10,981 nucleotides of DNA from an uncultured Oscillospiraceae bacterium. GTDB taxonomy: Bacteria > Bacillota > Clostridia > Oscillospirales > Oscillospiraceae. A program made the translations under genes and the position numbers. Shown one piece after another: positions 5,751 to 10,981 of this stretch. Location: NCBI GenBank assembly GCA_910583885.1, contig CAJUAC010000079.1, positions 1-10,981 on the forward strand. The letters are read 5' to 3'. Numbering within the stretch: the first letter of the stretch is position 1; the number at the start of each line of letters is the position of its first letter. Below the pieces are notes generated by a model. That model did no database searches. It was not told the DNA's origin and was given only the letters and a program-made list of their open reading frames with translations.

Positions 5751-6836
5751 CTACCTGCGGATGGCCTGGCTGTACGGCTGGCCAAACATCCCGTCAAAGC
5801 AGTAGCCCACTGCCCCCTGGCTCCAGACCACAGACCACTGGGTGGTCCAAGTACCGTCCAGCTGGGCCGTCCGCTCCAGGGCGTTCCAGACGTCGCTGCC
5901 TGTCAGCACGCCGCCGCGCTCCTCATAAAAGGCGCATAATGTCTGGTAGCGCTCCTGAGCGCCCGCTCCCCCGGCGGCCGTATCGCCGTTGGCGAGGTTG
6001 AAGTTCGTGACCACCTGGGTGGGGACGGCCACACACCCCTCCGGGGTAAACTCCACCGCCACCGAGGCCCCCGACGCGTCGGAGATCGCCAGGTGGTGGC
6101 TGATCCCGCCGGAGGCGTGGATGTCATACCCCTCCAGCAGCGCCAGCGCCTCCTCCACTGTAGCCGCCCGGTTCAGCAGCAGCCGGATGGCCGTTGTGAC
6201 CGTCAGATCCGGCTTCTCCGTGGCGGGGGAGGGCATCCCGCCCTCATTCACCTCCAGGTCCGCTACGCACAGCCCCGCCTCGTTTACCCCGTCCAACGGG
6301 ACATACAGTGCGGCAATCGCCAGCAGCCTGTTGGCAAAGCCCTCTGGCAGGGCCCCTGCGCGCCCTGCCACATTCTGAAAGTCGCAGGTGGACACAGACG
6401 CATAGCCCTCCTCCGGCACATGCCGGAGGATCACCGGGACAGACGCTGTCCAGTCGAAGTTCCTCCCCCAGACGTGGGTGCCGTCCGGTCCGGCAGCGGA
6501 GATGCTGCTGCACCCGTGGCTGCTCTCTGCCACCGGCACAGCGTAAAACCCCCGGGAGATCACCCTGGTCAGGTACGCAGCCACCTCGCTGTCCGAGGAG
6601 GCGCCGCCCTGGCGCAGGAACTCCTCAAAACCGTAGTCCCCTACCACCTCCATCGTGTAGGCGGGCCGGGCCGTATCGAGCCGCCGGATGGTGCCCATGA
6701 TCCCCAGCTCCCGGCGGAACAGGAGCGCCAGCAGGAGCAGCACCCCAGCAGCAGCCAGCGCGGCCGCCAGCAGGATCTGCTTCGTCCGGGACCGCCCCCG
6801 GTAGGCCTGGTATGTGCGCTTCTTCATCTGCTTCAT
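5751..6836 (-). CDS. Membrane-anchored linear amide C-N hydrolase (choloylglycine hydrolase / penicillin V acylase-like, Ntn fold)
   Basis: Predicted Ntn hydrolase of 361 residues cleaving a linear amide bond; substrate unknown. A basic N-terminus (KKRTYQAYRGRSRTK) and a hydrophobic helix at about 20-40 form a signal anchor with the enzyme outside the cell. A prosegment of about 65 residues precedes the likely nucleophile C109 in SSHGCSSI. R125 and D128 in GRNFDW lie 16 and 19 residues after it, the same spacing as Cys2, Arg18 and Asp21 of bile salt hydrolases. GVNEAGL (N185), VTNFN (N278) and ERYQTL (R297) fit the other active-site positions. Unlike bile salt hydrolases, where Cys follows Met1, this enzyme must be cut before C109. 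Its ATG overlaps the birA stop as ATGA, so translation is coupled; ATG at 6827 is an alternative start. An acylase for N-acyl amino acids or lactams is more likely than a true bile salt hydrolase. Confidence 0.85.
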   Translation of the reverse strand: MKQMKKRTYQAYRGRSRTKQILLAAALAAAGVLLLLALLFRRELGIMGTIRRLDTARPAYTMEVVGDYGFEEFLRQGGASSDSEVAAYLTRVISRGFYAVPVAESSHGCSSISAAGPDGTHVWGRNFDWTASVPVILRHVPEEGYASVSTCDFQNVAGRAGALPEGFANRLLAIAALYVPLDGVNEAGLCVADLEVNEGGMPSPATEKPDLTVTTAIRLLLNRAATVEEALALLEGYDIHASGGISHHLAISDASGASVAVEFTPEGCVAVPTQVVTNFNLANGDTAAGGAGAQERYQTLCAFYEERGGVLTGSDVWNALERTAQLDGTWTTQWSVVWSQGAVGYCFDGMFGQPYSQAIRR

Positions 6837-7825
6837 TCCACATAGCCATACAGCCCCCGGACAGAGACCTCCCCTGTGCGCACTGTGGTCTTGCTTCCAT
6901 CCGGCATCCGGACAATCAACCCGAATTCACTGTCAATATCCAGCGCCTCTGCCTCGGATTTCCCGTCCGCCCACAACAGCTGCACCCGCCGCCCCAGGGT
7001 CACACAGTCCTGGCGGTAGGCCTCCACCCACTCGCCGATATCGCCCCCCAGACTATCTGACAGCCTGTAGAATTCCTCTACCATCGCCGCAGCCAGGGCG
7101 GGCCGGGATACCGCATACCCCTCCTGGGCCAGGGAGGTGGCCATTTCCGCCACCTGGGGGCCGAAATCCTCCGCCGTATGGCCGGCGTTGACCCCGGCCC
7201 CGATCACCAGGGACTGGGTCATCTGCGTCTCCCCCTCCAGGGCCAGCTCCGTCAAGATGCCGCACAGCTTCCTTTTATTGAGCACCAGGTCATTGGTCCA
7301 TTTGATCTTTGGCCGGACACCGGCAGCCCGCTCCACGGCGCGGCACACCGCCACTGCGGCCATGCCTGTCACCCCCATCAGCTCCCCCGGCGGCAGCTGG
7401 GGCCGCAGCAGTACAGACAGGTACACCCCCTTGCCCGGCGGCGACTGGAAAGAGCGGGCCATGCGTCCCCGGCCGGCACTCTGGCAGTTGGCTACAGCCA
7501 CCGTCCCGTGGGGCGCGCCCGCCAGGGCCTCCCGCTTCAGATAGGAGTTGGTAGAGTCGATCTCCTCCAGGCAGCGCAGGTCCGGGCAGTGGACGCCCGG
7601 CGCCAGACAGCGCCGGATCTCCCGCTCCACCAGGGCATCCGGCGCGGCAGTCAACCGGTAGCCCGCCCCAGCGCGGGCCTCGATGGTATAGCCATCCCGG
7701 CGCAGGCTGTCAATGGCCTTCCACACAGCCGCCCGGCTGACCCCCAGCTGCCGGCTGATCTCCTCACCGGAAAAATACGCCTCCGGCTGCTCCCGCAGCA
7801 GCGCGTAAACCTGCTCCTTACTCAT
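6833..7825 (-). CDS. birA: Biotin--[acetyl-CoA-carboxylase] ligase with N-terminal DNA-binding domain (BirA)
   Basis: Bifunctional biotin protein ligase of 330 residues: makes biotinyl-AMP from biotin and ATP and transfers biotin to a lysine of biotin-dependent carboxylases; with its helix-turn-helix it can also repress biotin genes. Residues 1-60 form the winged HTH (SGEEISRQLGVSRAAVWKAIDSL). The ligase core shows EIDSTNSYLK (88-97), SAGRGRMARSF (116-126), KWTNDL (165-170) and KLCGIL (176-181), followed by IGAGVN. The GRGR motif ends in F where many ligases have W, a mild variation. A C-terminal SH3-like domain closes the protein. ATG 7825 follows GGGGAGGG on the minus strand; the upstream open frame contains no family sequence. 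It is the first gene of a minus-strand operon, and its stop overlaps the next start. No convincing BirA operator was seen at its own promoter. Confidence 0.96.
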   Translation of the reverse strand: MSKEQVYALLREQPEAYFSGEEISRQLGVSRAAVWKAIDSLRRDGYTIEARAGAGYRLTAAPDALVEREIRRCLAPGVHCPDLRCLEEIDSTNSYLKREALAGAPHGTVAVANCQSAGRGRMARSFQSPPGKGVYLSVLLRPQLPPGELMGVTGMAAVAVCRAVERAAGVRPKIKWTNDLVLNKRKLCGILTELALEGETQMTQSLVIGAGVNAGHTAEDFGPQVAEMATSLAQEGYAVSRPALAAAMVEEFYRLSDSLGGDIGEWVEAYRQDCVTLGRRVQLLWADGKSEAEALDIDSEFGLIVRMPDGSKTTVRTGEVSVRGLYGYVE

Positions 7826-7858
7826 GCCGTTCCCTCCCCTATCGTTCTTCCAGGCGAT

Positions 7859-7887
7859 AGTATAGCATCCCCCGGGCTGTTTGTAAA
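7859..7887 (-). promoter_or_regulatory. Promoter of the birA-hydrolase-CHR operon
   Basis: On the minus strand TTTACA (7882-7887) is followed after exactly 17 bp by TATACT (7859-7864). Transcription should start near 7852, about 27 bases before the birA start and just before its ribosome binding site. It is a good sigma-A-type promoter and the only convincing one ahead of the four-gene run. Confidence 0.75.
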
Positions 7888-7946
7888 GTTTGGAAAGCGT
7901 TAACGGCGGCAGCCCTGGACGGAAAAAATAATTTCCGCCAATACAA

Positions 7947-7958
7947 GAACGGATGTTG
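7947..7958. promoter_or_regulatory. LexA box (imperfect) in the lexA promoter
   Basis: GAACGGATGTTG at 7947-7958 matches the Firmicutes LexA box GAAC-N4-GTTC at seven of eight defined bases; the last is G instead of C. It overlaps the first bases of the -35 hexamer, which fits LexA autoregulation with a weak site. Confidence 0.6.
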
Positions 7959-7984
7959 CATCCCAGGACATCCTGTGGTATAAT
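7956..7984 (+). promoter_or_regulatory. Promoter of lexA
   Basis: TTGCAT (7956-7961), 17 bp, TATAAT (7979-7984, a perfect -10). The start should be near 7991, leaving a leader of about 115 bases before the lexA ATG, which is long for a plain leader. An A-rich segment with the inverted repeat CGGAAA/TTTCCG (7920-7937) lies just upstream and may act as an UP element. Confidence 0.8.
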
Positions 7985-8105
7985 GCGTGCATAGAATTGG
8001 TGGGCCGCAGGACCCACATCCGCTCCAACCCCTTTTCCTGCACACAGAAGAATGATTGCTGACACGGGGAGCTTGTGGGCACATACATTGTTGGGAGGGC
8101 TGACC

Positions 8106-8705
8106 ATGCCAAAAAAGACGCAGATGACAGACCGGATTTATGAATACCTACAGACGGTGATCCCAACGCAGGGGTACGCCCCTTCGGTACGGGAGATCTG
8201 CGAGGCCGTGGGGCTGAAATCCCCCTCCACGGTCCATTTCCACCTGAAGCGGCTCCAGGAGCAGGGCCTGATTGAAAAAGGCGACTTCAAAGGACGGGCC
8301 ATCGTCCTCACTGCGCAGCGGGAGAAAAAGCCGGCAAACCGCATCCCCATCCTGGGCGATGTGGCGGCGGGCTCCCCTATCCTGGCCCAGGAGTGCATTG
8401 ACGACTATCTGACGTTTGACTGCGGCGGCATGGAGGACGAATTCTTTGCCCTGCGGGTGCGTGGGGAATCCATGCTCAAGGCTGGTATCCTGCCGGATGA
8501 CCTTGTGGTGGTGCGCCGCCAGGAATCCGCCTCCAACGGCGAGATCGTTGTTGCCCTCCTGGGGGACGAGGCCACAGTCAAGCGCCTGTCCCGCCGCAAC
8601 GGCAGCATCTGGCTTTTGCCGGAAAACGACGCCTACAGGCCCATTGACGGGCGGGGCGCCCAGGTGCTGGGCAAGGTGACGGCAGTGGTGCGGCAGTACA
8701 TCTAG
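8106..8705 (+). CDS. lexA: LexA repressor (SOS regulator, S24 autoprotease)
   Basis: Transcriptional repressor of the SOS DNA-damage response, 199 residues, normal length. The N-terminal winged HTH covers residues 1-65 (SVREICEAVGLKSPSTVHFHLKRL). The C-terminal S24 peptidase domain begins near IPILGDVAAGSP; the self-cleavage bond is A88-G89. The catalytic dyad is S122 in RGESM and K159 in EATVKRL. RecA filaments would trigger cleavage; recA is not in the window. The start at ATG 8106 is set by GGAGGG at 8094-8099; an in-frame ATG at 8052 would add 18 residues with no family match. It is divergent from birA across a 280-base gap holding both promoters, and has an imperfect LexA box over its own -35. 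It appears monocistronic, ended by the stem at 8728-8763. Confidence 0.97.
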   Translation: MPKKTQMTDRIYEYLQTVIPTQGYAPSVREICEAVGLKSPSTVHFHLKRLQEQGLIEKGDFKGRAIVLTAQREKKPANRIPILGDVAAGSPILAQECIDDYLTFDCGGMEDEFFALRVRGESMLKAGILPDDLVVVRRQESASNGEIVVALLGDEATVKRLSRRNGSIWLLPENDAYRPIDGRGAQVLGKVTAVVRQYI

Positions 8706-8727
8706 GCAGCCGCCCCCTGGCAGGCAG

Positions 8728-8764
8728 AAGGGACGGGGACGCCATACGGCGTCCCCGTCCCTTT
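8728..8764 (+). terminator. Intrinsic terminator after lexA, possibly bidirectional
   Basis: A perfect 16-bp GC-rich stem (8728-8743 with 8748-8763) with loop ATAC, starting 22 bases after the lexA stop; only a short T-tract follows. Read on the minus strand, the stem lies just after the stop of the micro-protein gene and ends in TT at the base of the stem, so it may serve both converging transcripts. Confidence 0.8.
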
Positions 8765-8772
8765 GCGGCCTG

Positions 8773-8901
8773 TCAGTGCCGCTCCCGCTTCCTGGCCAGG
8801 GCCAGGCAGGCCAGCACCAGGTTCTCCACCGCCATCCCGGCAGTGACAACAACCGACGCAGCCAAAATGATCATCGAGACAATGCGTGCTCTCTTTAGCA
8901 T
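8773..8901 (-). CDS. Candidate 42-residue membrane micro-protein convergent with lexA
   Basis: Unrecognised small reading frame, ATG 8901 to TGA 8773, encoding 42 residues. It starts MLKRARIVSMIILAASVVVT and continues AGMAVENLVLACLALARKRERH. The first 23 residues hold a hydrophobic helix after a basic MLKRAR; a second short apolar stretch is followed by the basic tail RKRERH. Charges at both ends and apolar middle sections suggest one or two membrane passes. Support for real coding is the strong ribosome binding site AAGGAGG on the minus strand, 7 nt before the ATG, a plausible promoter further upstream (9006-9034), and a stem-loop right after the stop. It does not contain a LysM domain, so it is not the SOS division inhibitor YneA known beside lexA in Bacillus, although a small membrane protein in a similar neighbourhood is suggestive. 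Function unknown. Confidence 0.55.
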   Translation of the reverse strand: MLKRARIVSMIILAASVVVTAGMAVENLVLACLALARKRERH

Positions 8902-9005
8902 ATGATATCCTCCTTCCAAGCGCCCGCAGCCGGTGCAAAACAGCACCCCGTTTCGCCCATTGGGCGGCTGCGCAGGGCAGGCTTGCGGGTGTTCCGGATA
9001 TTTCC

Positions 9006-9034
9006 AGTATACCCCATGGGCGGGGAAAAGTCTA
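9006..9034 (-). promoter_or_regulatory. Candidate promoter of the micro-protein gene
   Basis: On the minus strand TAGACT (9029-9034), 17 bp, TATACT (9006-9011). The start would be near 9000, leaving about 98 bases of leader before the 8901 start. I found no clear LexA box here. Confidence 0.45.
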
Positions 9035-9118
9035 CTGCATTTCTTGTATCCCGCCCTTCTGCCCTGCCGGGTACCGAATTTATTTTCTTCTCCTCTTTAT
9101 TTGTTCACATTTTACCGC

Positions 9119-9124
9119 TATACT
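9119..9124 (+). promoter_or_regulatory. -10 element before the zinc-ribbon membrane protein gene
   Basis: TATACT at 9119-9124 lies 35 bases upstream of the start at 9159 in a T-rich stretch. The matching -35 (TTTATT at 9096-9101, 17 bp spacing) is poor, so this is a tentative promoter. Confidence 0.4.
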
Positions 9125-9158
9125 GGGAAGCAAATTAGTAAGAAGCGAGGTCCTTCCC

Positions 9159-9587
9159 ATGCGGAACGTTTTCTACCGGTTCTCCAATGCCATGGCACGG
9201 TTCATGTATGGACGCAACGGCTCCGACCAGCTTAACGCCGCCCTGCTGGTGGTGTATCTGGCCGTGTGTGTGGTGCGTATCCTGTTTGCACGGAGCTTTG
9301 CCGTCGCGTCGGCCTGCCACCTGCTGACAATACTGCTGGCGCTGGCGGTGATCTTCCGGATGTTCTCCCGCAATCTGGATAAGCGCCGGGCGGAAAACGC
9401 CAGATTCCTGTCCTGGTGGTACCCGCTAAAAAGCCGGATCTCCGGCGTACGGCAGCGCAGCCTGGACAAGGAGCACAAATATTTCACCTGCAAAAACTGT
9501 AAGGCAATCTGCCGCGTCCCTGCAGGCAAGGGAAAAATTGAGATCACCTGCCCTAAGTGCGGTGGAAAAATCATCGGGAAGAGCTGA
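9159..9587 (+). CDS. Conserved-type membrane protein with C-terminal zinc ribbon, function unknown
   Basis: Protein of 142 residues. An N-terminal amphipathic part (MRNVFYRFSNAMARFMYGRNG, then SDQLN) precedes two hydrophobic segments at about 28-44 and 48-67. RMFSRNLDKRRAENARFL and a basic region follow, then a zinc ribbon with C111-x2-C114 and C131-x2-C134 around VPAGKGKIEIT. The layout (YGRNGSDQLN, two helices, FRMFSRN, zinc ribbon ending CPKCGGKII) resembles a family of uncharacterised Firmicutes proteins; this is from memory, not a search. Helix orientation by charge places both termini, and so the zinc ribbon, in the cytoplasm. I start at ATG 9159 after GCGAGG (9145-9150); the open frame continues upstream but without recognisable protein character. 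It stands alone on the plus strand. The ribbon may bind nucleic acid or a protein partner; no enzyme motif is seen. Confidence 0.8.
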   Translation: MRNVFYRFSNAMARFMYGRNGSDQLNAALLVVYLAVCVVRILFARSFAVASACHLLTILLALAVIFRMFSRNLDKRRAENARFLSWWYPLKSRISGVRQRSLDKEHKYFTCKNCKAICRVPAGKGKIEITCPKCGGKIIGKS

Positions 9588-9599
9588 ATAATCGATCAA

Positions 9600-9630
9600 A
9601 GGGCGGGCCCAGCGCTGCTGGGCCCGCCCT
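9600..9630. terminator. Strong stem-loop between convergent genes
   Basis: A perfect 14-bp GC-rich stem (9600-9613 with 9617-9630) with a 3-nt loop lies 12 bases after the zinc-ribbon gene stop. No T-run follows on the plus strand; on the minus strand TTTGATCGATTATT follows, so it may terminate phosphoglucomutase transcripts as well. Confidence 0.7.
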
Positions 9631-9638
9631 CAGCCTGT

Positions 9639-9672
9639 CAAAAAACAGCTTCACGGGATTCTGCCTGTTTTT
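9639..9672 (-). terminator. Weak terminator after the phosphoglucomutase gene
   Basis: An 8-bp stem (9641-9648 with 9665-9672) with a 16-nt loop; on the minus strand it leads into a run of T residues (9645-9640). It starts about 23 bases after the phosphoglucomutase stop. The stem is AT-rich, so the call is tentative. Confidence 0.35.
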
Positions 9673-9694
9673 ACTGCCCACCTTCCGGAAAAGC

Positions 9695-10981
9695 TCAGGC
9701 CGCGCCGCGCCCCATCAGCTGGTCCGCGCCGCTGGAGAGCGCCTCCAGCGCCTGGTCCGCCTCCGCCGCGCTGCCGCCCCGGACAGAGAGGTAGAGCTTC
9801 AGCTTCGGCTCTGTGCCCGAGGGCCGGACAATCAGCTTGCCCTCCCCGGCCAGCCGGAACTCCAGCACATCCGAAGGGATCAGGCCAGCGCCGCCCTGGG
9901 CATAGTCCACCACGCCGGTGACGGCCCGCCCGGCGATCTTAGCGGGGGGATTGGCCCGCAGGGAGGCCATCAGCCCCTCCATGGCCCGCATCCCGTCCTG
10001 GCCTTCAAAGGCCCGGCTGATGAGGCCGTTGCGGTAGTAGCCATATTTCTGGTACAGCGCATCCATCGCCTCCAGCAGGGTCATCCCCTGGCCCCGGTAC
10101 CATGCGGCGGCCTCGCAGGCCAGCATCACCGCGTTAACCGCGTCCTTATCCCGGACATGGGCCCCGGAGAGATAGCCATAGCTCTCCTCAAAGCCGAAAA
10201 TGAACCGCTCCCTGTGGCCCTCCGCCTCCAGCAGGCCGATCTGCTCACCGATATACTTGAAGCCCGTCAGTGTCCGGCGCAGCTCTACGCCATAGGCCGC
10301 CGCCACCGGCGTAGCCATATCGGTGGAGACAATGGTGGTGACAGCCACCGGGTTCTCCGGCATGGTCCCCCGCTCTAAACGGGTACGGCAGAGATAGTCG
10401 AAGAGCAGGATGCCCATCTCATTTCCGGTGATGAGCCGGTAGCCGCCCTGGCCGTCCGGTACCGCCGCGCCCATGCGGTCGCAGTCCGGATCAGTACCCA
10501 GCAGCAAGTCCGGCTTGACCTGGCCGCACAGGGCCAGGCCCCGCTCCATGGCCTCCCGGATCTCCGGGTTGGGGTAGGGGCAGGTGGGGAAGGTACCATC
10601 CGGGGCCTCCTGCTCCGGCACCACTGTGATATCCGCCGCCCCCATCTTCCCCAGCAGTTTTTTCACACACTCCAGGCCGGAGCCGTTGAGGGGGGTGTAC
10701 ACCAGCTTCAGCTGGGATACGTCGTTGCCAGGCCGGAGGTCCAGCACCGCGTCCACAAAGGCGTCCAGGCAGGAGTCCGGGATGGTGCGGATGGTCCCCG
10801 CCGCCACAGCCTGGTCGAAGTCCGCCAGCTTCACACCGTCAAAACAGTCGGTTCGCTCCATGGCGGCGAGCACCTTCTCCGCCGCCTCCGGGGTAATCTG
10901 GCAGCCGTCCGCGCCGTAGACCTTGTAGCCGTTGTACTGGGCGGGGTTGTGGCTGGCGGTGACGCACACGCCGGCCCCGCA
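9695..10981 (-). CDS. pgcA: Alpha-phosphoglucomutase / phosphomannomutase family, PgcA-like (5' end outside window)
   Basis: Cytosolic phosphosugar mutase interconverting glucose 1-phosphate and glucose 6-phosphate, feeding UDP-glucose, glycogen and envelope polymers. The visible 428 residues run off the right edge; roughly the first 130-150 residues are missing if the length is typical of PgcA (about 560-580). The first visible block is VTASHNPAQYNGYK, with the phospho-serine at visible residue 10. The metal site DPDCDR is at 164-169, the sugar-specificity loop FGFEESYGYL at 262-271, and the phosphate-binding loop RPSGTEPK at 386-393. FEESYGYL followed by HVRDKDAVNAV is typical of the PgcA branch of Firmicutes, which is why I prefer phosphoglucomutase over phosphomannomutase; some members act on both sugars. 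All active-site loops that can be seen are intact. It is convergent with the zinc-ribbon gene, with two stem-loops between. Confidence 0.95.
   Translation of the reverse strand, partial: CGAGVCVTASHNPAQYNGYKVYGADGCQITPEAAEKVLAAMERTDCFDGVKLADFDQAVAAGTIRTIPDSCLDAFVDAVLDLRPGNDVSQLKLVYTPLNGSGLECVKKLLGKMGAADITVVPEQEAPDGTFPTCPYPNPEIREAMERGLALCGQVKPDLLLGTDPDCDRMGAAVPDGQGGYRLITGNEMGILLFDYLCRTRLERGTMPENPVAVTTIVSTDMATPVAAAYGVELRRTLTGFKYIGEQIGLLEAEGHRERFIFGFEESYGYLSGAHVRDKDAVNAVMLACEAAAWYRGQGMTLLEAMDALYQKYGYYRNGLISRAFEGQDGMRAMEGLMASLRANPPAKIAGRAVTGVVDYAQGGAGLIPSDVLEFRLAGEGKLIVRPSGTEPKLKLYLSVRGGSAAEADQALEALSSGADQLMGRGAA

Noticed and set aside
5751..6836. True bile salt hydrolase
   Set aside because: The active-site spacing fits the wider family, but a membrane anchor and long prosegment before the Cys are unlike known bile salt hydrolases, so only the family-level call is supported.
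7882..7905. Possible BirA operator (TTGTAAAG...GTTAAC-like halves) at the birA promoter
   Set aside because: The half-sites are poor and the total span is too short for a BirA palindrome; TTTACA is better explained as the -35 element.
7826..8107. Upstream extension of the birA frame by 94 codons
   Set aside because: The added residues have no BirA similarity, the extension would cover the lexA promoter region, and a clear ribosome binding site precedes ATG 7825.
8702..8938. 78-codon minus-strand frame overlapping the micro-protein
   Set aside because: It is a different frame with a Gly/Pro/Cys-rich translation, runs through the lexA terminator, and has no ribosome binding site as good as the one for the 42-codon frame.
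8886..9158. N-terminal extension of the zinc-ribbon protein frame
   Set aside because: The extra 91 residues look non-coding (Pro/Cys/Arg mix), span the candidate promoters, and ATG 9159 has a fitting ribosome binding site and typical protein sequence.

Overview
The window looks like an ordinary chromosomal stretch of a GC-rich gut-type Clostridia (Oscillospiraceae-like, in the Flavonifractor / Intestinimonas / Lawsonibacter neighbourhood). This is inferred from the style of the proteins: two FeoA, FeoB and a FeoB-associated Cys-rich protein; BirA with a DNA-binding domain; a Firmicutes-style LexA; a PgcA-like phosphoglucomutase. Purine-rich ribosome binding sites and high-GC third codon positions fit. 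I could not run a database search to confirm the taxon. There is no phage, IS element, CRISPR array, tRNA or rRNA in view.

Layout. (1) 1-999, plus strand: the C-terminal part of FtsH, closed by a strong stem-loop at 1005-1036. (2) 1131-4259, plus strand: a ferrous-iron uptake locus, feoA-feoA-feoB-small Cys-rich membrane protein. It has a promoter carrying two copies of a GTTAG-N6-CTAA(C/T) inverted repeat, and a third copy directly before feoB. These look like operators for an iron-dependent DtxR/IdeR-type repressor. A run of three hairpins (1709-1788) separates the second feoA from feoB. (3) 4260-4569: a gene-poor stretch full of inverted repeats. (4) 4570-7825, minus strand: a compact run birA > membrane-anchored Ntn amidohydrolase > two single-domain CHR (chromate-family) transporters, with overlapping stop/start codons at two of the three junctions. 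All probably read from one good sigma-A-type promoter (7859-7887). (5) 7947-8705, plus strand: lexA, divergent from birA, with a consensus -10 and an imperfect Firmicutes LexA box over its -35; closed by a 16-bp stem terminator. (6) 8773-8901, minus strand: a 42-codon membrane micro-protein with a strong ribosome binding site and its own promoter. (7) 9159-9587, plus strand: a two-TM protein with a C-terminal zinc ribbon. (8) 9695-10981, minus strand: the C-terminal 428 residues of an alpha-phosphoglucomutase that runs off the right edge.

How they work together: the feo genes form one iron-responsive uptake unit, with FeoB as the GTP-coupled Fe(II) permease, two FeoA partners and a small Cys-rich accessory. 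The birA run couples biotin-ligase expression to an extracellular-facing hydrolase and an anion-exporter-like pair. That grouping has no textbook explanation and may only be shared transcription. lexA is probably autoregulated. Nothing here forces the conclusion of a wholly new system. The points most worth a second look are the repeated metal-regulator-like operators plus hairpin block inside feo, the predicted self-release of the membrane-anchored Ntn hydrolase, and the 42-residue micro-protein beside lexA.
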